Assembly: GCA_965279735.1 (NCBI GenBank)
Contig: OZ257260.1
Span: forward strand, 2,604,001-2,668,000
Source: CAIUGU01 sp965279735
GTDB taxonomy: Bacteria; Pseudomonadota; Gammaproteobacteria; Steroidobacterales; Steroidobacteraceae
Length of the DNA: 64,000 bases
Direction: 5' to 3'
The position numbers and the translations under genes were made by a program. Positions within the stretch are counted from its first letter, which is position 1. Every line of letters starts with the position of its first letter. Positions 60,576-64,000 of this stretch are shown here, one piece after another. The notes under the pieces are model-generated. The model made no database searches and was not told where the DNA came from. It saw only the letters and a list, made by a program, of their open reading frames with translations.

Positions 60576-60729
60576 GGCAGGACGACTCTCGGGATGAAGA
60601 CGCGCATCTTAGCAGGGCACCCCAACAGGCTTCCTCGCCTTATCAATCCTTCCGGCCTGCAGAACGCGGGAATGACGCGCTATCATGCCGGCCTGCCAGC
60701 CACACCCGGGATTCGAAGCCCCCTTCGCA

Positions 60730-61713
60730 ATGAACCTGATTCCGGACCCTCCCCGCCTGCTCGACCGTGGCCGCAAGGTGCTCTTGACCGAAGCGGCGGC
60801 AGTGGCGGCCCTTGCGCCACGCCTGGGCGCCGAATTCATCGAAGCCTGCCGGCTGATCCTCGGCTGCGACGGTCGGGTCGTTGTCACGGGCATGGGCAAG
60901 TCAGGCCACATCGCGAACAAGATTGCGGCCACTTTCGCCAGCACGGGAACACCCGCCTTCTTCGTCCACCCTGCCGAAGCCAGCCATGGCGATATCGGCA
61001 TGATCACGAAACGGGACGTCGTCGTTGCCTTGTCCAATTCCGGAGAAACCGAAGAGCTGGTCAGGATTCTTCCCGTCATCAAGCGCATTGATACGCCGCT
61101 CATTGCGCTCACGGGACGCGCAGGTTCGACTCTGGGTCGTGCCGCTTCTGTGGTTCTCGACGTCAGCGTTGCCGAAGAAGCCTGCCCGTTGAACCTGGCG
61201 CCCACCGCGAGCACGACCGCGTCCCTCGGGATGGGTGACGCGCTGGCCGTGGCCGTGCTCGAAGCGCGCGGTTTCACAGAGCAGGATTTTGCGATGTCTC
61301 ATCCCGGTGGCAACCTCGGCCGCCGGTTGCTGCTGCACGTCGAGGATGTCATGCGCACCGGCGCCAGCCTGCCGCTCTGCTCACCCGAGTCCTCGCTCAA
61401 GGAAGGTCTGCTGGAAATGAGCCGCAAAGGCCTCGGCATGACCACGGTGACCGACCCTGCCCAGCGACTGCTCGGCGTCTTCACCGACGGCGATCTGCGC
61501 CGCGTCCTCGACCGCACGCTGGATCTCAACACTGTCCGCATGCGCGAAGTCATGACTGCGAATCCCAAAGCGGTCCAGCCCCGCATGCTTGCAGCGGAAG
61601 CGGTGCATCTGATGGAGACCCACCGCATCACGGCCCTGCCCGTGGTTGATGAACACGGTGTGCTCGTCGGCGCACTCAACGTGCACGACCTGTTCCGCGC
61701 CGGCGTGATGTGA
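60730..61713 (+). CDS. kdsD: D-arabinose-5-phosphate isomerase KdsD
   Basis: KdsD makes arabinose 5-phosphate from ribulose 5-phosphate for Kdo synthesis. From ATG 60730 it has 327 residues (E. coli 328). An N-terminal SIS domain carries VVTGMGKSGHIANKIAATFA, HPAEASHGDIGMI and LSNSGETEELVRIL. Two CBS domains follow (EDVMRTGASLPLCSPESSLK and REVMTANPKAVQPRMLAAEA). It heads the kdsD-kdsC-lptC-lptA-lptB operon and is divergent from ibaG. Confidence 0.97.
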   Translation: MNLIPDPPRLLDRGRKVLLTEAAAVAALAPRLGAEFIEACRLILGCDGRVVVTGMGKSGHIANKIAATFASTGTPAFFVHPAEASHGDIGMITKRDVVVALSNSGETEELVRILPVIKRIDTPLIALTGRAGSTLGRAASVVLDVSVAEEACPLNLAPTASTTASLGMGDALAVAVLEARGFTEQDFAMSHPGGNLGRRLLLHVEDVMRTGASLPLCSPESSLKEGLLEMSRKGLGMTTVTDPAQRLLGVFTDGDLRRVLDRTLDLNTVRMREVMTANPKAVQPRMLAAEAVHLMETHRITALPVVDEHGVLVGALNVHDLFRAGVM

Positions 61714-62222
61714 GATCCGCATTGGATTCCGTCACCGACCGCGCTGCCGATATCCGCCTGCTGGTGCTGGATGTGGATGGCGTGCTCACCGACGGCCGGC
61801 TGTATTTCTCCGCCCAGGGCGAAGAACTGAAGACCTTCCACGTACGCGACGGCGCAGGCATCGTCCAGATCCTCAAGGCAGGCATCCAGGTCGCGGTGAT
61901 TTCCGGGCGGGATTCACGGGCTGTCGATCGGCGCATGACGGAACTGGGCGTCACCTGGGTGCGCCAGGGGATCCACGACAAACTGTCTTCCTTGCGCGAA
62001 CTGCTCGACATCCTGGGGTTGGGTCCGCAAGCCGTCGCCTGCGTCGGTGACGACACGCCCGATGTGCCGTTGCTTGAAACCGCACGACTCGCGATTGCGG
62101 TGGCAGATGCCCATCCGGCTGCGCGTGAGCGGGCTCACTACGTGACACGGTTGCCCGGAGGCCAGGGAGCGGTGCGCGAGGTGTGCGATCTCATCCTGGC
62201 AGCGCGGGAACAGATCGCATGA
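61710..62222 (+). CDS. kdsC: 3-deoxy-D-manno-octulosonate-8-phosphate phosphatase KdsC
   Basis: KdsC dephosphorylates Kdo-8-phosphate. The 170-residue HAD-family protein has motif I LVLDVDGVLTDG (nucleophile D21, acid D23), the second motif AVISGRDSRAVDRR, the conserved HDK-type GIHDKLSSLREL and motif IV CVGDDTPDVPLL. Its GTG start overlaps the kdsD stop by 4 nt. It is cotranscribed with kdsD and lptC. Confidence 0.95.
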   Translation: MRSALDSVTDRAADIRLLVLDVDGVLTDGRLYFSAQGEELKTFHVRDGAGIVQILKAGIQVAVISGRDSRAVDRRMTELGVTWVRQGIHDKLSSLRELLDILGLGPQAVACVGDDTPDVPLLETARLAIAVADAHPAARERAHYVTRLPGGQGAVREVCDLILAAREQIA

Positions 62223-62779
62223 ACGCCATCAGCTGGAAATGGGTCTGGATGACGGGGCTCATAGCCGCGGCCATCGCGAGCTATGGCATCCTGAACCGCA
62301 ACACCGACGATGCAGCGCCTGTGGGCGAACGCCCCGCGCAACCCGGCTACTATCTCAAGGAGGCCATCCTCACGATCACGCAGCCCGATGGTTCACCGCG
62401 CATCAAGCTCGTGGCTGCCAGGATCGAAGAGCAACCCGCGGATGACAGCTATGCCGCCACGCAGGTGCGAGTGGACTATCTTGCGGTCCCGAACCGCCCC
62501 TGGTCGCTGCACGCCGACCGCGCCCACGTACCGATGGATCTCAAGACGGTTGAATTCAGCGGCAATGTCGAGGTGCGCAGTGAACAAAGCGAGCGCGGCG
62601 GAGTCATTCGTACGGAGTCGCTGACACTGGAAACCGCAACGAACATCGCGCGCACGAAGGCACCGGTGCAGATCGAGCTGGGGAACCAGCGCCTGAATGC
62701 AACAGGCATGATCGCGGACCTGAAAGGCGAGAGGCTGCAACTGGAATCAGGAATCAATGGGCGCTTCCAGCAAAAATAA
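62219..62779 (+). CDS. lptC: LPS export periplasmic protein LptC
   Basis: LptC is the bitopic inner-membrane protein that passes LPS from LptBFG to LptA. From ATG 62219 it has 186 residues (E. coli 191). One N-terminal membrane helix (WVWMTGLIAAAIASYGIL, about 8-25) is followed by a beta-jellyroll domain with YYLKEAILTITQPDGSPRIK and DLKTVEFSGNVEVRS. Its start overlaps the kdsC stop as ATGA, so the frame to 62183 is rejected. It overlaps lptA by 23 nt. Confidence 0.94.
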   Translation: MNAISWKWVWMTGLIAAAIASYGILNRNTDDAAPVGERPAQPGYYLKEAILTITQPDGSPRIKLVAARIEEQPADDSYAATQVRVDYLAVPNRPWSLHADRAHVPMDLKTVEFSGNVEVRSEQSERGGVIRTESLTLETATNIARTKAPVQIELGNQRLNATGMIADLKGERLQLESGINGRFQQK

Positions 62780-63452
62780 CCGCAAGTGGCGGATCCATCG
62801 CATCCTGCAGGTTGTCCTTGCCGGCGCAGGGCTTGGTGTTGCCGCCATTGCATTGCCTGCCGCGCCCGGCATCACCCTCACCGATCCGACGCAGCCGATC
62901 TCGCTCGATGCCGCCTCATCGGATTTCGACTACCGCAAGAACCTGCTGGTCTTCCGCAAGGTGCGCATCGCGCAGGGCGAACTCTCCGTCGAAGCGGACG
63001 AAGCCACTGCCACAGGTCTCGACTTTGAAAACAGCGAATGGAAATTCAGCGGGGCCGTCCATATCCGCATGCCTAACGGATTGCTCGACTCCGACGACGC
63101 CACAGTGACCTTCCGCAACAACCAGATCTCGCATGCCCGCATCGCGGGTACCCCAGCCTCGTTCGAGCAGCGTCGGGTGGTCGAACAACAGGTCGCACGG
63201 GGCCGCGCTGGCAATATCGAATACGACGTCACGCGCGGCACGATCGAACTCAAGGGCAAGGCCTGGCTTTCGGACGGCCAGAACGAGATCACAGGACAGA
63301 CGCTGGTCTATGACATGACGAAGGAGCGGGTCTTCGCGAATCCGGGTGAACAGGATCCGGGCGGGGTCAGCATCACGATCAACCCACGCAATCTCAACGC
63401 GCCCCGTATTCCAAAATCGATCACGCCTCCCGCGGCGACCCCCGCTCCATGA
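62757..63452 (+). CDS. lptA: LPS transport periplasmic bridge protein LptA
   Basis: LptA forms the periplasmic bridge between LptC and LptD. The 231-residue protein starts MGASSKNNRKWRIHRILQVV, a basic n-region and a signal sequence (LAGAGLGVAAIALPAAPG), then an OstA-like jellyroll (PISLDAASSDFDYRKNLLVF, GELSVEADEATATGLDFENS and LKGKAWLSDGQNEITGQTLV). It ends in a Pro-rich tail. It overlaps lptC by 23 nt and lptB by 4 nt. Confidence 0.94.
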   Translation: MGASSKNNRKWRIHRILQVVLAGAGLGVAAIALPAAPGITLTDPTQPISLDAASSDFDYRKNLLVFRKVRIAQGELSVEADEATATGLDFENSEWKFSGAVHIRMPNGLLDSDDATVTFRNNQISHARIAGTPASFEQRRVVEQQVARGRAGNIEYDVTRGTIELKGKAWLSDGQNEITGQTLVYDMTKERVFANPGEQDPGGVSITINPRNLNAPRIPKSITPPAATPAP

Positions 63453-64000
63453 GCCGTCTTCAGGTTTCCGGCCTCGCCAAGCGCTACAAGTCCCGGCAGG
63501 TCGTCAAGGATCTTTCGCTCGAGGTCTCGAGCGGCGAAGTCGTGGGACTGCTCGGACCCAACGGCGCCGGCAAGACGACCGCGTTCTACATGATCGTGGG
63601 GCTGGTTCCCTGCGAGTCGGGCACGATCTTGCTGGACGACGAGGACCTCACGCGGCTGCCCATGCACCGGCGCGCGCAGCGGGGACTCGGCTACCTGCCA
63701 CAGGAAGCTTCCGTCTTCAGGCAACTCTCGGTCGAGGACAACATCCGCGCGATCCTGCAGGTATGCGAACCGCATCCGGGCCAGAGCCGCGACGAGACGC
63801 TGGAATCGCTGCTCGAAGAGCTGCATATCGGGCACATCCGCCAGAGCATGGGACAGAGTCTCTCCGGCGGTGAGCGCCGTCGGGTGGAAATCGCCCGGGC
63901 GCTGGCCGCGAACCCCCGTTTCATTCTCCTGGACGAGCCCTTTGCCGGGGTCGACCCCATTTCCGTCCTCGACATCCAGCGCATCATCCGGCACCTAAGT
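63449..64000 (+). CDS. lptB: LPS export ATPase LptB, 5' part (cut by window edge)
   Basis: LptB is the cytoplasmic ABC ATPase that powers LPS export with LptFG. The first 184 of about 240 residues are present: MSRLQVSGLAKRYKSRQVVK, Walker A GPNGAGKT (36-43), the Q-loop LGYLPQEASVFRQLSVEDNI, the signature LSGGERRRVEIARALA and Walker B RFILLDEPFAGVDPISVLDI. It overlaps lptA by 4 nt. It runs off the window end in frame. Confidence 0.97.
   Translation, partial: MSRLQVSGLAKRYKSRQVVKDLSLEVSSGEVVGLLGPNGAGKTTAFYMIVGLVPCESGTILLDDEDLTRLPMHRRAQRGLGYLPQEASVFRQLSVEDNIRAILQVCEPHPGQSRDETLESLLEELHIGHIRQSMGQSLSGGERRRVEIARALAANPRFILLDEPFAGVDPISVLDIQRIIRHLS

Overview
The window reads as a conserved chromosomal segment of a GC-rich gammaproteobacterium, probably from a deep Xanthomonadales/Nevskiales-like branch (inference). 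The gene order matches that group and the pseudomonads: clpB-pgeF-rluD/bamD, pilSR-pilA-pilBCD-coaE-zapD-yacG-mutT-secA, lpxC and the complete dcw cluster, rnpB-rsmI-lpoA-yraN, petABC-sspAB, and murA-ibaG/kdsDC-lptCAB. No tRNA, IS element, prophage or CRISPR array was seen.

Layout. 1-4.3 kb: clpB (5' part only), a ZIP metal transporter, pgeF, rluD, and divergent bamD. 4.3-8.3 kb: nadE, then sucD and sucC on the minus strand; SucD carries an unusual Lys/Ala-rich C-terminal tail. 8.4-11.4 kb: pilS-pilR. 11.4-16.3 kb: an AT-richer accessory cassette (GT2 glycosyltransferase, GtrA, methyltransferase, a decayed GT87/DUF2029 pseudogene, and a large STT3/PglB-like membrane transferase). 16.3-22 kb: two almost identical tandem type IV pilins. 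The first has a textbook sigma-54 promoter and a candidate PilR site. They are followed by pilB, pilC and pilD. 22-28.7 kb: coaE, zapD, yacG, mutT, secA, an M23 peptidase and a DciA-like gene. 28.7-47.7 kb: the dcw cluster on the minus strand (lpxC, ftsZ, ftsA, ftsQ, ddlB, murB, murC, murG, ftsW, murD, mraY, murF, murE, ftsI, ftsL, rsmH, mraZ), with a sigma-70 promoter and three MraZ boxes in front of mraZ. 48.1-53.5 kb: RNase P RNA, rsmI, lpoA, yraN and a DUF5916 outer-membrane-type protein. 53.5-58.7 kb: sspB, sspA, the cytochrome bc1 genes and a DegS/AlgW-like protease. 58.7-59.0 kb: three tandem 91-bp palindromic repeats. 59-64 kb: murA, ibaG, then kdsD-kdsC-lptC-lptA-lptB (lptB cut by the window end).

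How it works together. Most of the window builds the cell envelope: peptidoglycan precursors, the divisome, lipid A/Kdo synthesis, LPS export, outer-membrane protein assembly and Sec export. A second theme is type IV pili. PilS/PilR sense and drive pilin transcription, PilB/PilC/PilD assemble and process the pilus, and the cassette between pilR and pilA has the parts for glycan synthesis and transfer to an exported protein. The most novel candidate is therefore a pilin glycosylation system centred on an STT3-like enzyme that lacks the canonical WWDYG motif. This is inferred from gene position and weak motif similarity; it is not shown directly.
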